Below are positions 52,767 to 62,178 of a stretch of DNA of 64,000 nucleotides, piece by piece. How positions within the stretch are numbered: position 1 is the first letter of the stretch; each line of letters begins with the position of its first letter. Origin of the DNA: Aeromonas diversa CDC 2478-85. GTDB lineage: Bacteria > Pseudomonadota > Gammaproteobacteria > Enterobacterales > Aeromonadaceae. The translations under genes and the position numbers were made by a program. The notes beneath the pieces are model-generated. The model was not told where the DNA came from and did no database searches. It saw only the letters and a list, made by a program, of their open reading frames with translations. The stretch spans positions 62,838 to 126,837 of the forward strand of contig NZ_CDCE01000034.1 in NCBI RefSeq assembly GCF_000819805.1. The letters run 5' to 3'.

Positions 52767-53822
52767 TCAGGCGAGCCCCCTCTCCATCAAGCGGAGCAGA
52801 TAACGGCAGGGGGCCTGCCAGGTCTGCTCGGCCCGATAGCGCTCCCTGGCCAGGCGTGCCGCCCTCTCCCCGATGAGGCGAGCCTGCTGCGGGTCGGCCG
52901 AGAGGGCCGCGATGACGCGGGCAAGATCGTCGGGCGAGTCGGCCTCGTATTTGATGCAGTGCACCCCCTCCTCCAGCTCGCGATCCCAATAGGCCCCATC
53001 GCGAGGCAGCACCACGCACAGGCCGGCGGCCATGGCCTCGAGCAGCGAGAGGCCGAAGGGCTCACGCTGACTGGTCGAGATAAACACAGAGCAGTGGGCA
53101 CGAATGATATCCAGGTCCCGCGGGGCGCAATACCAGTGAATACCGGGTCGGGTCGGGTCAATGGTACTCACCGGTTGGCCCGTCTCCTTGGGGGTGAGGT
53201 AGCAGACATGCAAAGGCAGGGGATCGCGCAGCTGGCGGTGGGCATCGAGCATCAGATCCAGCCCTTTCCAGCGCAGCAGCGAGGCGGCCCAGAGCATCCC
53301 CTGCCCGCTCGAGGGGCTGGGCCACTGCCGCTGGCTGAGGCCATTTTGAAACGGATGCCAGTGCGCCGGTAGCGGCCGACCGAGCAGGCGCTCGAGGCTG
53401 GGCCGGGCGCTCTCGAGATAGAAGAGCCGGTCGACCCGCGCCAGCGCTCGGCGGGCGACGCCCGAGCTACCAACAGGGCCATGGACAAACTGCACCGCAG
53501 GCCGACCCAAGAGCCGGGCGGCCCAATGGACCGCCAGATCGACGCCGGGGCCCGAGGCGCCGACCAAGGCAGTCACCCCGCCTCTGGCCTGCCACAGGAT
53601 CTGCAGCAGGATCACCCCCTGTTTGAGCAGATAGCGCCATCCCTGTTCGCACCCCTGTAACCAGGTGGGCAACCAGAGCCGGCGGCAGGTCTGGGCGCGC
53701 CAGGAGTCGGAGTCCCGGGTCAGCACCCGGGCGCCCTCGGCCGGTAGCAGGGAGAGCAGGGTCTCGGTGGCCACCTTGGAGCCGCCACGAAACGCGATGG
53801 GATCGACGATCAGCAGTGCCAT
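52767..53822 (-). CDS. Glycosyltransferase, GT4-like
   Basis: The 351-residue GT-B protein starts MALLIVDPIAFRGGSKVATETLLSLLP, with the GGS loop of the family. The C-terminal domain has GMLWAASLLRWKGLDLMLDAHRQL, and HCSVFISTSQREPFGLSLLEAMAAGLCVVLPRDG carries the GT4 EPFGLSLLEAMA motif. It lies three bases after the stop of the next gene on the same strand, so it is part of the flippase-polymerase-glycosyltransferase operon. Confidence 0.83.
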   Translation of the reverse strand: MALLIVDPIAFRGGSKVATETLLSLLPAEGARVLTRDSDSWRAQTCRRLWLPTWLQGCEQGWRYLLKQGVILLQILWQARGGVTALVGASGPGVDLAVHWAARLLGRPAVQFVHGPVGSSGVARRALARVDRLFYLESARPSLERLLGRPLPAHWHPFQNGLSQRQWPSPSSGQGMLWAASLLRWKGLDLMLDAHRQLRDPLPLHVCYLTPKETGQPVSTIDPTRPGIHWYCAPRDLDIIRAHCSVFISTSQREPFGLSLLEAMAAGLCVVLPRDGAYWDRELEEGVHCIKYEADSPDDLARVIAALSADPQQARLIGERAARLARERYRAEQTWQAPCRYLLRLMERGLA

Positions 53823-53825
53823 GGC

Positions 53826-55010
53826 TCAGCCCCCCTGCCCGATGCAGCGGCCCAGCCAGCGCCACAGCCCTGGGGTGCCGGGGTGAGACTCCGGCCGGGT
53901 CTTTAACAGAGCCTGCCACTCGCGCTCCATGGCGCCCACATAGCGGGCCATTGTGAAGTGGCGCAGGGCATGGGCTCTGCCCTCCTCCCCGAGGCGCTGA
54001 CGCACGGTCGAGTCGGTCAGATGCAACATGGCCCCGGCCATGGCGGCCGTGTCTGCGTCCGGGCAGAGCAGGCCGGTGCGGTCGTGGTGGATCACCTCGG
54101 GGATGCCACCGACCCGAAAGGCCAGGGTCGGCAGTCCCAACGCCGCCGCCTCGGCCAGGGTGAGGCCGAATACCTCCTCCCTGGCTCCCGACACCACCAG
54201 ATCGACCCCGCCGCGCAGCCAGCGGCCCACCTCGGGCTGCTCTCCCAACCAAGACACGCAGGAGGCCAGCCCCCGCTCCTCGGCGAGCGCCTTCAGGCTC
54301 GCCTCGTCCGGTCCGCTGCCGAGCAGGGCCAGATGCAGATTTGCCCCCGCCTCCCTGGCCAGGCTCATCGCCTCGAACAGCCGGTCGATGCCCTTGCGCG
54401 CGATGAGCGAGCCCACCGCTGCCATCAGCAGGGTGTCGGGGGCGATCTCGAGCCATTGGCGCAGCGGGATGGGCGAGCCCTGCATCAGGCGCGGCAGATC
54501 CACGGCATTGGGAATGCAGCCCAGTTGCGCCGGAGCCACGCCGTCGCGCGACCAGGCCTCGAGGACGACGCTGCTCACCCCGATGAGGCGATCTGCGCCG
54601 TGCACTCTCAGGCTGTAGCGATCGCGCGGCAGATAGCGGGCGTGCAGATGACACAAGAGCGGCAGCGACACAGAGCGCGCCACCGGCACCAACCACTGAC
54701 AGGGGGCGGCGCTGTTGACGTGGATCAGGCTCACCCCGTGGGTTGCTATCAAGTGGCGCGCCTTGCGCCGCAGACGGGCGTAGCCGGCGAGATCGAAACG
54801 GGGGGCGCGCCAGCCGAGCAGCAGGGGAAAGTCGTCGAGCTCTCCTGTCACCCCCAGTGCCTCAGCCTCACGCAGCAAGGCGGGCGAGTTGGTCCAGAGC
54901 AGGGGGCGGTAGCGTTGGCGATCCATGTGGGTCAGCAGGTCGAGCAGGCAGCGCTCGCTGCCGCGGATCCAGTCGTCACCATAGTGGACCAGTAGCAGGG
55001 TCTCAGCCAT
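53826..55010 (-). CDS. Glycosyltransferase, GT4 type
   Basis: The 394-residue GT-B protein begins MAETLLLVHYGDDWIRGSERCLLDLLTHM. SLIHVNSAAPCQWLVPVARSVSLPLLCHLHARY is typical of an acceptor-binding domain. LMAAVGSLIARKGIDRLFEAMSLAREAG and the C-terminal VSGAREEVFGLTLAEAAALGLPTLAFRVGGIPEVI follow. The start at 55010 has GGAG upstream and overlaps the polymerase gene end by eight bases. The sugar transferred is unknown. Confidence 0.84.
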   Translation of the reverse strand: MAETLLLVHYGDDWIRGSERCLLDLLTHMDRQRYRPLLWTNSPALLREAEALGVTGELDDFPLLLGWRAPRFDLAGYARLRRKARHLIATHGVSLIHVNSAAPCQWLVPVARSVSLPLLCHLHARYLPRDRYSLRVHGADRLIGVSSVVLEAWSRDGVAPAQLGCIPNAVDLPRLMQGSPIPLRQWLEIAPDTLLMAAVGSLIARKGIDRLFEAMSLAREAGANLHLALLGSGPDEASLKALAEERGLASCVSWLGEQPEVGRWLRGGVDLVVSGAREEVFGLTLAEAAALGLPTLAFRVGGIPEVIHHDRTGLLCPDADTAAMAGAMLHLTDSTVRQRLGEEGRAHALRHFTMARYVGAMEREWQALLKTRPESHPGTPGLWRWLGRCIGQGG

Positions 55011-56355
55011 GGGGTTGCTCCTTCTCATGGTGTTGAAGGTAACGCAGCAGCGCCACCGTAATGGAGAGCTCGATGTAGACGGGCCAAGTGAAGCCCTGGG
55101 TCAGGAACGAGCCGGAGATGATGAAACCGCACAGGGAGGCGGTCACGCCCTCGAGGGCCTGTTGGATGGAAGGGTCTGCGCCCTGGGCCGCTTGCCGTGC
55201 GTGCCACGCCCCCTTGAGGGTCGACACCAGCATGACAACGAAGAGGCTGAGGCCGACAAATCCGGTCTCGGCCAGCACCCCGAACCAGGTGGAGTGGACC
55301 GCATGGTTGAGCCCGTCCCAGTGGGGGCTGTAGAAGAAGTAGTTGTAATAGAAGTTACTCAGACCCACGCCACGAAACGGGTGATCGAGCGCCATGCCCC
55401 AGGCCGCCTGCCAGGCGTAGAGGCGGCCCATGGCCGAGGCATCGACGCCACTCTCGGCGGCCCCCCCCGAGGCGCGTCCGCTGATCCCGGCCAGCACGAA
55501 GAGCACCATCAGGGCCACCACACCCAGCGTGATGAGCAGCGCCTTGGAGCGCACCCGGTGCCACGCAAACAGGGCGCTGACGGCGCACAGGCCCAGCAGG
55601 CCGCCCCGGCTCTGGGTGGCGATGATGGCGGCGCTCACCAGCACAAAGCAGAGGCCGCCGATCCCATGCCATCCCTTGCCCGCCGGGCCTGCCAAGAGCA
55701 GGCTCAGGGAGAAACCGGCCCCGAACAGCAGCACCAGGGAGAGATCGTTCGGGTCCCCCAACACGGAGCCGAGCTCCCGCCCTATGGTGACCCGAGTCCC
55801 CTCGACCAGGCCGATCCCGGCGCTCTTGTTGTAGAGGGCCACCACGGCGACCAGGGCTGCCGCGAGGGAGATGACTCGCACCACCCGGCTAAACTCGCGC
55901 GGCGTGCGCAGCAGCCAGGCGCAGGCCAGGGTCATCAGATAGATCTTCACATAGCTGCCGCTCCAGTTGGCCATGGCCTCGCCCCGGTTGGCGGCCAGCA
56001 GGGCACCGACGGTGACGTGCACGAAGAAGAGGGTGAGCCAGGTGAGCTGGGGTGACCACCAGGGGGTGAGTTGCCCGGTCCAGAGGATATGCCAGAGCAG
56101 GGCGGCGATGGCCGCCATGGCGAGCAACTGGGGGATCCGCAGGTTGTAGAGGAAGGGAAAGACCTCGTGCAGGCGAAAGAAGGAGAAGACGATGAAGCCG
56201 AGCACCATCCACATGGGGCTGCGCAGGGCGACCAGCAGGGCCGGCAACGCCAGCCCCAGGGCGGGCAGCAGCAAGGGGTGCGGCAGCTTCCACCACAGCA
56301 GCGAGGCGATCGCCACGCACAAGAGGGGCAGCCACAAGGGGCTCAGGCGTGCCAT
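55003..56355 (-). CDS. O-antigen ligase / Wzy-like membrane protein
   Basis: The 450-residue inner-membrane protein has about eleven transmembrane segments. The Wzy_C/O-antigen ligase family features are a large periplasmic loop near residues 310-360 with DHPFRGVGLSNFYYNYFFYSPHWDGLNHAVHSTWFGVLAETGFVGLSLF, including the HS-x-W-x-x-x-x-E-x-G motif. It probably polymerises repeat units or ligates glycan. I used the start at 56355 (GGAG upstream); the ORF is open much further but the extra part lacks sense. It overlaps the flippase end by 13 bases. Confidence 0.82.
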   Translation of the reverse strand: MARLSPLWLPLLCVAIASLLWWKLPHPLLLPALGLALPALLVALRSPMWMVLGFIVFSFFRLHEVFPFLYNLRIPQLLAMAAIAALLWHILWTGQLTPWWSPQLTWLTLFFVHVTVGALLAANRGEAMANWSGSYVKIYLMTLACAWLLRTPREFSRVVRVISLAAALVAVVALYNKSAGIGLVEGTRVTIGRELGSVLGDPNDLSLVLLFGAGFSLSLLLAGPAGKGWHGIGGLCFVLVSAAIIATQSRGGLLGLCAVSALFAWHRVRSKALLITLGVVALMVLFVLAGISGRASGGAAESGVDASAMGRLYAWQAAWGMALDHPFRGVGLSNFYYNYFFYSPHWDGLNHAVHSTWFGVLAETGFVGLSLFVVMLVSTLKGAWHARQAAQGADPSIQQALEGVTASLCGFIISGSFLTQGFTWPVYIELSITVALLRYLQHHEKEQPHG

Positions 56356-57674
56356 TGCCCGGCTCCGACCAATACCAGACTGAGCAAGGCGCTGGCGAGC
56401 AGCGGCGAGAGGCGATATGGGAGCCAGAGCAGGCGCTGGCTCACCAGATAGAAGGCGACCGCCCTCCCCCCGTACACCAGCAGCAGGCTCCACACCACTC
56501 CGGCCACCCCGTACGCGGGGATCAGCAGGCTGAAGAGCAGCAGACCCGCCAGGCTGGTGCCCAGATTGATCGCCATCTGGCTGTGGCTGCGCTCCCCGAA
56601 GAAACAGCCCAGGTTGAGCAGATCCGAGACGTTGCGCACGGCCATGGCCAGCACCAGCGGCGGGATCCACTGGCTGGCGCCGTGGTAACTCGGCGGGGTG
56701 AGCCAGGTGATGAGCCAGGGGGCGCTCACGCCGACCAGGCCGGCGATAAGAAACCCCATGGTCGCCCCGAGCACGCTGATGCGGGCGTTATCCTCCCGGC
56801 CGTTGGCCTCGCCCAGCAGCTGGAAGCGTCTCGGGTACCACCAGAGCCCGAAGGGTTGCAGCAAGATCCCGACCGCCAGGGCCAGCTTGCTGGCCACCGC
56901 ATACTGAGCCAGCTCGCTGCTGCCGGCGACGTCGGCCAGCCAGAAGCGATCCACGCCGCTCAGGGCGAAGCCGGCCAAACCGCTCACCAGCACGGGGCCG
57001 CCATAGCCGAGCAGGCGCCAGCACATGGCACCGGGCCAGGCGATGCCGCTGTCGCGCCACTGCCAGCGGGTCAGCCAGAGGGCCAGCAACAGGCAACTGA
57101 GGGTGCCGGAGGCCAATACCCCGCCGACGCCCCAGCCCAGGGCCAGGCCGCCCAGGGTCATGGCCGTCTGCAGCAGGGTCTTGCCCACCGTGGCCAGAAA
57201 GAAGAGACGGGCCTGATCGCGCATCCGCAGCCAGGCCAGCGGGATGGCGATCACCGCCTCGAAGGGGAGCGCGACCAGCACCCAGCGCAGGTGTGAGAGC
57301 GGCGTGGCCAAGGGCAGCCATCCCTGCACCAGAGGGGCTGCCAGCCAGCACAGCGGCAGGGCGGCCAGGGCGATGAGCCAGGCCAGCCCCATGGCGCGCG
57401 CCACCACGGCGCGTCGCTCGCTCTGTGCCACCACGCCGGCAAAGCGATAGAGGGCCTCGACCAGCCCGAATCCCAGCAAGAGAGACCCCAGGTTGATGAC
57501 AGAGAGCAGCAGCTCGAGCTCGCCATACTCGTCGGGGGTGAGCGCGTGGGTCAGCAGCGGCAGCAGCAGCAGCGAGACGCCGCGCATCAGCAGCAGTCCG
57601 ACGCCGTAGTAGCCCATGACGGTGAGCTGTGGCTTGAGTGCGTGCCAGCGCGTCGACAGAGCGATAGAGAGCAT
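56343..57674 (-). CDS. Wzx-type polysaccharide flippase (MATE/MOP superfamily)
   Basis: The 443-residue protein has about 12-14 transmembrane helices. The N-terminus (MGYYGVGLLLMRGVSLLLLPLLTHALTPDEYGELELLL) matches the polysaccharide biosynthesis protein family that flips lipid-linked repeat units. YRFAGVVAQSERRAVVARAMGLAWL is typical of the first half. The start at 57674 has GGGGGA upstream. It is the first gene of a four-gene minus-strand operon with the polymerase and two glycosyltransferases, and is divergent from the acyltransferase at 57911. Confidence 0.82.
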   Translation of the reverse strand: MLSIALSTRWHALKPQLTVMGYYGVGLLLMRGVSLLLLPLLTHALTPDEYGELELLLSVINLGSLLLGFGLVEALYRFAGVVAQSERRAVVARAMGLAWLIALAALPLCWLAAPLVQGWLPLATPLSHLRWVLVALPFEAVIAIPLAWLRMRDQARLFFLATVGKTLLQTAMTLGGLALGWGVGGVLASGTLSCLLLALWLTRWQWRDSGIAWPGAMCWRLLGYGGPVLVSGLAGFALSGVDRFWLADVAGSSELAQYAVASKLALAVGILLQPFGLWWYPRRFQLLGEANGREDNARISVLGATMGFLIAGLVGVSAPWLITWLTPPSYHGASQWIPPLVLAMAVRNVSDLLNLGCFFGERSHSQMAINLGTSLAGLLLFSLLIPAYGVAGVVWSLLLVYGGRAVAFYLVSQRLLWLPYRLSPLLASALLSLVLVGAGQWHA

Positions 57675-57910
57675 GCGCGAGTCCCCCTGGTTGGTTTCAC
57701 CGGCAGGTGCAAGGAGTGGGCCACGCGGCTGGCAGCCTGCTGTGACGGGGGTTTCCGGCCATGGATGAGCAAAATGCACAGGCGAGCGGCCGAGTTCGCA
57801 TCGCAAATTGCGCTCAGGCGAGCGCAGACGCGCGCCGTCACGCTCCCTGTCGGGTTGGCCCGAACCCTGCTAAGCCCCCTACAGATCTCTGATCAGCCGA
57901 AGGAGCCTCT

Positions 57911-58666
57911 ATGCAAGCTGCACAGCGACTAAAACAGTGGATCAAGCGCGGCGAGAGCCCGCTGGCGCGCACACTATGGCGACTGGCCAAGGGGATGCGC
58001 TGTGCCCAGGTGCCGGTGATCCCGCCCCTGCATGCCGCCTTGTTACGACTGCATCTGCTCCTCACCGGGCTTGGTAGCAACCTGCTGCGCGCCCTCTACT
58101 GGACGCCCCTCTTCCAATCGCGTCTGGAGGCGAGCGCCCCACGCCTCTATCTCTATGGCGGCATGCCGCTGGTGACGGGCCCCCTTACCATCCGGGTCGG
58201 GAGTGACTGCCGCCTCAGCGCGGCCACCACCCTCAGCGGTCGCACCAGTGGGCCCTCGCGCCCCACCCTGGAGATAGGCAACAACGTGGGGATTGGCTGG
58301 CAGACCACCATCGCCGTCGGGTGCAGGGTGGTGCTGGGGGATCACGTTCGCATCGCCGGGCGCGCCTTTCTCGCCGGCTACCCCGGCCACCCCCTCGAGG
58401 CCGAGGCCAGGGCCAGGGGGGAGCCCGATCGTGAGAGTCAGGTGGGGGACATCATCCTCGAGGATCACGTCTGGTTGGCCACCGGCGTCATGGTGATGGC
58501 CGGCGTACGGATAGGACGCGGCACCGTGGTGGCGGCAGGCAGCGTGGTGACCCGGGATCTGCCCCCCAACGTAGTGGCAGCCGGTAATCCGGCTCGCGTG
58601 ATCCGCAGCCTGGGCAGAGAGGATGCGCCCGCAGTGGCGGCCATCTCAGAGGAGGAGCCGGCATGA
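57911..58666 (+). CDS. Left-handed beta-helix (hexapeptide) acyltransferase
   Basis: The 251-residue protein has hexapeptide repeats in its central part (RPTLEIGNNVGIGWQTTIAVGCRVVLGDHVRIAGRAFLAG) and the C-terminal coil IILEDHVWLATGVMVMAGVRIGRGTVVAAGSVVTRDLPPNVVAAGNPARVI, the family signature of O-acetyltransferases. It probably acetylates a sugar using acetyl-CoA. It is the first gene of the plus-strand operon and its stop overlaps the next gene by four bases (ATGA). Confidence 0.84.
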   Translation: MQAAQRLKQWIKRGESPLARTLWRLAKGMRCAQVPVIPPLHAALLRLHLLLTGLGSNLLRALYWTPLFQSRLEASAPRLYLYGGMPLVTGPLTIRVGSDCRLSAATTLSGRTSGPSRPTLEIGNNVGIGWQTTIAVGCRVVLGDHVRIAGRAFLAGYPGHPLEAEARARGEPDRESQVGDIILEDHVWLATGVMVMAGVRIGRGTVVAAGSVVTRDLPPNVVAAGNPARVIRSLGREDAPAVAAISEEEPA

Positions 58667-59823
58667 GTCGTCAACTGGTGGTCCTCGGGGAGGATTGGGG
58701 GGCTCACCCCTCCAGCACCCAGCATCTTATCCGCCGTCTGCTACCCGATTATCGGGTGCTCTGGGTCAACTCCATCGGCCTGCGTGCCCCCGGTTGGCGC
58801 GATCTCGGCCGGATCGGGCGCAAGCTCGGGGCAGCCAGCACGCGCTCTGCGCCGCAGGCAATCCCGGAGGGGCTCGAGGTGTTGGCCCCCCTGGCGCTGC
58901 CCTGGCACGATCAGGCGTGGGCGCGGCGCATCAACGGCCCCTGGCTCGCCAGCCAGATCCGGCGGCGTGCCCCCTGGCTCGAGGACCCCCTGCTCTGGCT
59001 CTCTCTACCGAGCGGGATCGCCCTGGCAGGGCATCTTGCGGAGCGGGCCCTCATCTATTACTGCGGCGATGATTTCGGCGCCCTGGCGGGGGTCGATCAT
59101 GCGATGGCCCGGGAGTGCGAGCAGGAGTTGGTGGCGCGCGCCCACCTCATCATCGCGGCCAGCCCCGCCCTGGCGGCGCGCTTTCCGGCCCACAAGACCC
59201 GGTTGCTGCCCCATGGGGTGGATCTGGATCGCTTCTCGGCGGGGGGGCAGAGACCGGCCGACTTGCCCCGTGGCCGTCCCATCGCCGGCTTCTACGGCAG
59301 TCTCTCGAGCTGGATCGATGTGCCCCTGCTGGCCGAGACGGCCCGCGCCCTGCCCCACTGGGATCTGGTGCTCATCGGCCCGCATCAGTGCGATCTCGGT
59401 GCGCTGCGCGGCATCGCCAATGTTCACCTGCTCGGGCCGCGCCCCCATGCCCAACTGCCGGCCTATCTGCACCATTGGCAGGTGAGCCTGCTCCCGTTTC
59501 GCGACACGCCGCAGATCCGCGCCTGTAATCCATTGAAGCTGCGCGAGTATTTGGCCGCAGGCAAGCCGGTCGTGAGCACCGATTTTCCCGCTCTCGACGG
59601 TTATCGGGAGCGGGTGGTGGTGGCCGAGCGCACGGCAGAGGGACTGGCCGAGGCGATCACCCGGGCGGCCCTGGATGCCCCCAAGGGGCCCTGGCTCGAG
59701 CGCGAGACCTGGTCGGCCTTGACCCAGCATCCCGGGCGTCAGCTGCGACGCCAGCAGGTGAGTGGCGAGTGTTGGGGGCAACGAGGGGAGACACTCAGGT
59801 GCTGGCTGCACTCCTTGGGCTGA
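58663..59823 (+). CDS. Glycosyltransferase, TuaH-like
   Basis: The 386-residue protein is like the TuaH group of GT-B glycosyltransferases: VLWVNSIGLRAPGWRDLGRIGRKLG at the N-terminus, IYYCGDDFGALAGVD in the middle, ARAHLIIAASPALAARF with LLPHGVDLDRFS, GRPIAGFYGSLSSWIDVPLL and the C-terminal LKLREYLAAGKPVVSTDFPALDGYRE. A cytoplasmic enzyme adding sugar to a carrier-linked glycan is likely. It overlaps its neighbours at both ends. Confidence 0.8.
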   Translation: MSRQLVVLGEDWGAHPSSTQHLIRRLLPDYRVLWVNSIGLRAPGWRDLGRIGRKLGAASTRSAPQAIPEGLEVLAPLALPWHDQAWARRINGPWLASQIRRRAPWLEDPLLWLSLPSGIALAGHLAERALIYYCGDDFGALAGVDHAMARECEQELVARAHLIIAASPALAARFPAHKTRLLPHGVDLDRFSAGGQRPADLPRGRPIAGFYGSLSSWIDVPLLAETARALPHWDLVLIGPHQCDLGALRGIANVHLLGPRPHAQLPAYLHHWQVSLLPFRDTPQIRACNPLKLREYLAAGKPVVSTDFPALDGYRERVVVAERTAEGLAEAITRAALDAPKGPWLERETWSALTQHPGRQLRRQQVSGECWGQRGETLRCWLHSLG

Positions 59824-62144
59824 GTCTGCTGCTGCCCTTAACCGGGACGGCCACCCCGCAGCGCCTGGATCCGCAGACCCTCGACGCCCCCTTCGACGAA
59901 CAGCACGAGCTGGTGATCGAGGGAGAGAGCCGCGCCGAACGCTTGGTGACCCTGATCCTTCAGGTCGACGACGCGCGCTCGGTCAACTACCGCACCCGGG
60001 TCAATCTGGAGCGGCGTCTTCCCCCCGGCCACTTCTTGCTGCGCTTCCCCTTAAGCGAGTGGCGTACCCAGGAGCCGAGGGCGCTGGCGCTCGGCCAGCT
60101 CAAGCGGATCACCCTCTTCATGGCCGACGACGATCCGCCCCTGCTGGTGCACAGTTGGCGCCTCGAGCCGGGTCTTCGCCTTGCCCCCACCACCCAGGCC
60201 CTGGATCTGGGGGGGACGGACAGCCCCCTGATGGCGGGTTTTGCCCCCCTGACGCCTGGCGATCCGCGCATCAAGGGAAAGCTCACCCCGGTGCTGCGCC
60301 CCGCCGGGGATGCCCTAGTACGCGATGGCCTGCGCGGCGTGGAGCGCGTCACCCTGGAGGCGCCGCCCGGCACCTATCGTCTCACCCTCTGGCTCGAGGA
60401 GCCCGGGGAGTGGGAGCTCTTGCCGCACCCGCTGGAGCGGGCTGTCGACGTCAACGGCGAGCGGCTCTGGGAGCAGCGGCTCGATGCCCAGCGCTGGCAA
60501 GAAGAGCATTATCTGGCGGGGCGCGAGGAGATCTGGCCCGCCGATCCCTGGCGCCAGCTCGGGGCGCGCCAGGGAGGGCGAGTGAGCCTGACCCTGGTGC
60601 ACCCAGGGGGAGCCCTGGTGATCCGCCCGCTGGGCCATAGCCCGGATGCCCGCTTCCTCGCCGGCCTGTTGCTGCGCCCGCTCAACGGCCCCGCCGACGA
60701 AGAGCGGGTGGAACGCAAGCGTCGCCAGCTCTTTCTCGAGCGCTGGCAGGTGCAGTGGCCCGAGCCGGTGAGCAGCCCGGCCCTGCGTCTGATCCCGCAG
60801 GGGCAGGCCAGCGAGCCGGAGGCAATCGCCGCGGCAGGATCGCGCCTGCTGCTGAGCTACGCCATGATGTCGCCAGCCGGCGACGAGTCCCCCACCCTGT
60901 TGATCACCCCCCCCGAGCAGCAGGGACACACCCTGAGGATGGTGCCCTATCTCGGCCTCTGGCGCTGGCTGCGGGAGGCGGCCGCCTCCAGCCTGCTGCG
61001 CCTGAGCGATGATCAGCTGCAGGAGGGGCTTGCCGCCGTCACCCTGCCACCCGGCTTACCCCGCCGCTTGCATCTGACGATCCAGGTGCCTGCCGATGCC
61101 CCTCCCGGCCTCTATGAGGGCGCCGTGCAACTGCTGAGCAAGGGGGAGTTGGTGGTGCGTCCGCTGCGGATCCGGGTGCTGCCGATGACCCTGCCCGAGC
61201 CGGAGCGGCCGGCGGGGATCTATCTCGAGCTCGCCCCCGCGCTCTCCTGGTTTGGCGGCGATCAAGAGGCCGCGTTGGCGTGCGATCTCGAGCGCCTCGA
61301 GGCGCTCGGTGTGGCGCCGCTCTCCCCACCTCTGGCGCAGGACCCGGCCGCCTTGGGGCGCGTCGGGCAGGGGCTGGCCGGGCACGGCATGAGCTGGCCC
61401 CTGCTCGCCTATACCCCCCTCAAACGCTGGTGGGCGCAGGGGGCCGCTGTCGCCATCGAGGCGGTCGCGGCGAGTGAGCGGCGCTGGCGCGAACTGGGGC
61501 TGCCCCCCCTCTACTGGAGCCTGGCCGATGAGCCGAGGCCCGAAACCCTGACCGCCTTGCTGGCCGAGGCCGCGTTGCTGCATCGCGCCATTCCCGGGGT
61601 TCGCCTGGCGGCGCATTTGAACCATCCCAGTCAGGCCCCCCTGCTCGCCCAGGTGGATCTGGCGCTGATCAACGCCGGATTCGGCGCCGATCGGGAGCAG
61701 GTCGAGCGGCTGCAGGGGATGGGCAAGCGGGTGTGGCTCTACAACCTGGGCACCCCGCGTGCGGCCGCCGGCTTCTATTTGTGGCGCAGCGGGGCCGAGG
61801 GGATGATCCAGTGGCACGGGCGCATGCCCACCGCCCGCCCCTTCGATCCCACCGACGGGCGCGAGCAGGACTTCCTGCTGCTGGGGGCGCAGTCGTGCCA
61901 GCGGCGCGAGATCGGGCTCGATCTCCTGCGGCTGCAACAGGGGATCGAAGATGGCCGCTGGCTGCGCTGGCTGGCCCAGGCCGCCCAGCATGAGAGCGAG
62001 GCGGCGGCCCTGCTGGCGCAGCTCTGGCAGCGCACCCCGAGCCGCTGGGTCGAGGCCGCCGCTCGCCCCGAGCAGCAGTGGGATCGCGATCGCCTCGCCA
62101 TCATCCGGCTGGCAGCAAGGTTGCATTCAGCGCCGGTTCGGTGA
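59799..62144 (+). CDS. Large exported protein with GH123/DUF4091-like domain
   Basis: The 781-residue protein has a signal peptide (VLAALLGLSLLLPLTGTA, GTG start at 59799 with AGGGGAG upstream). An N-terminal jelly-roll-like part is followed by a barrel. SLADEPRPETLTALLAE carries an Asp-Glu pair in the position of the GH123 catalytic pair, and AAAGFYLWRSGAEGMIQWHGRM resembles the DUF4091 end region. It may cut or bind the polysaccharide made by this cluster in the periplasm or at the surface. The family link is based on short motifs only; the enzyme activity is unproven. It overlaps the preceding glycosyltransferase by 25 bases. Confidence 0.6.
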   Translation: MLAALLGLSLLLPLTGTATPQRLDPQTLDAPFDEQHELVIEGESRAERLVTLILQVDDARSVNYRTRVNLERRLPPGHFLLRFPLSEWRTQEPRALALGQLKRITLFMADDDPPLLVHSWRLEPGLRLAPTTQALDLGGTDSPLMAGFAPLTPGDPRIKGKLTPVLRPAGDALVRDGLRGVERVTLEAPPGTYRLTLWLEEPGEWELLPHPLERAVDVNGERLWEQRLDAQRWQEEHYLAGREEIWPADPWRQLGARQGGRVSLTLVHPGGALVIRPLGHSPDARFLAGLLLRPLNGPADEERVERKRRQLFLERWQVQWPEPVSSPALRLIPQGQASEPEAIAAAGSRLLLSYAMMSPAGDESPTLLITPPEQQGHTLRMVPYLGLWRWLREAAASSLLRLSDDQLQEGLAAVTLPPGLPRRLHLTIQVPADAPPGLYEGAVQLLSKGELVVRPLRIRVLPMTLPEPERPAGIYLELAPALSWFGGDQEAALACDLERLEALGVAPLSPPLAQDPAALGRVGQGLAGHGMSWPLLAYTPLKRWWAQGAAVAIEAVAASERRWRELGLPPLYWSLADEPRPETLTALLAEAALLHRAIPGVRLAAHLNHPSQAPLLAQVDLALINAGFGADREQVERLQGMGKRVWLYNLGTPRAAAGFYLWRSGAEGMIQWHGRMPTARPFDPTDGREQDFLLLGAQSCQRREIGLDLLRLQQGIEDGRWLRWLAQAAQHESEAAALLAQLWQRTPSRWVEAAARPEQQWDRDRLAIIRLAARLHSAPVR

Positions 62145-62178
62145 TTGAATCGGGAGAGACACTGCGCCGGAGACCCCT

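Noticed and set aside
53467..54696. A 409-codon Arg/Gly-rich frame overlapping two glycosyltransferase genes
   Set aside because: It is the same strand in another frame, and its composition (Gly, Arg, Ala runs) is that of a GC-rich shadow.
56356..56670. N-terminal extension of the Wzy-like ORF
   Set aside because: The extra 105 residues are Gly/Gln/Arg-rich, have no TM segments and overlap the flippase gene. The start at 56355 has a ribosome site.
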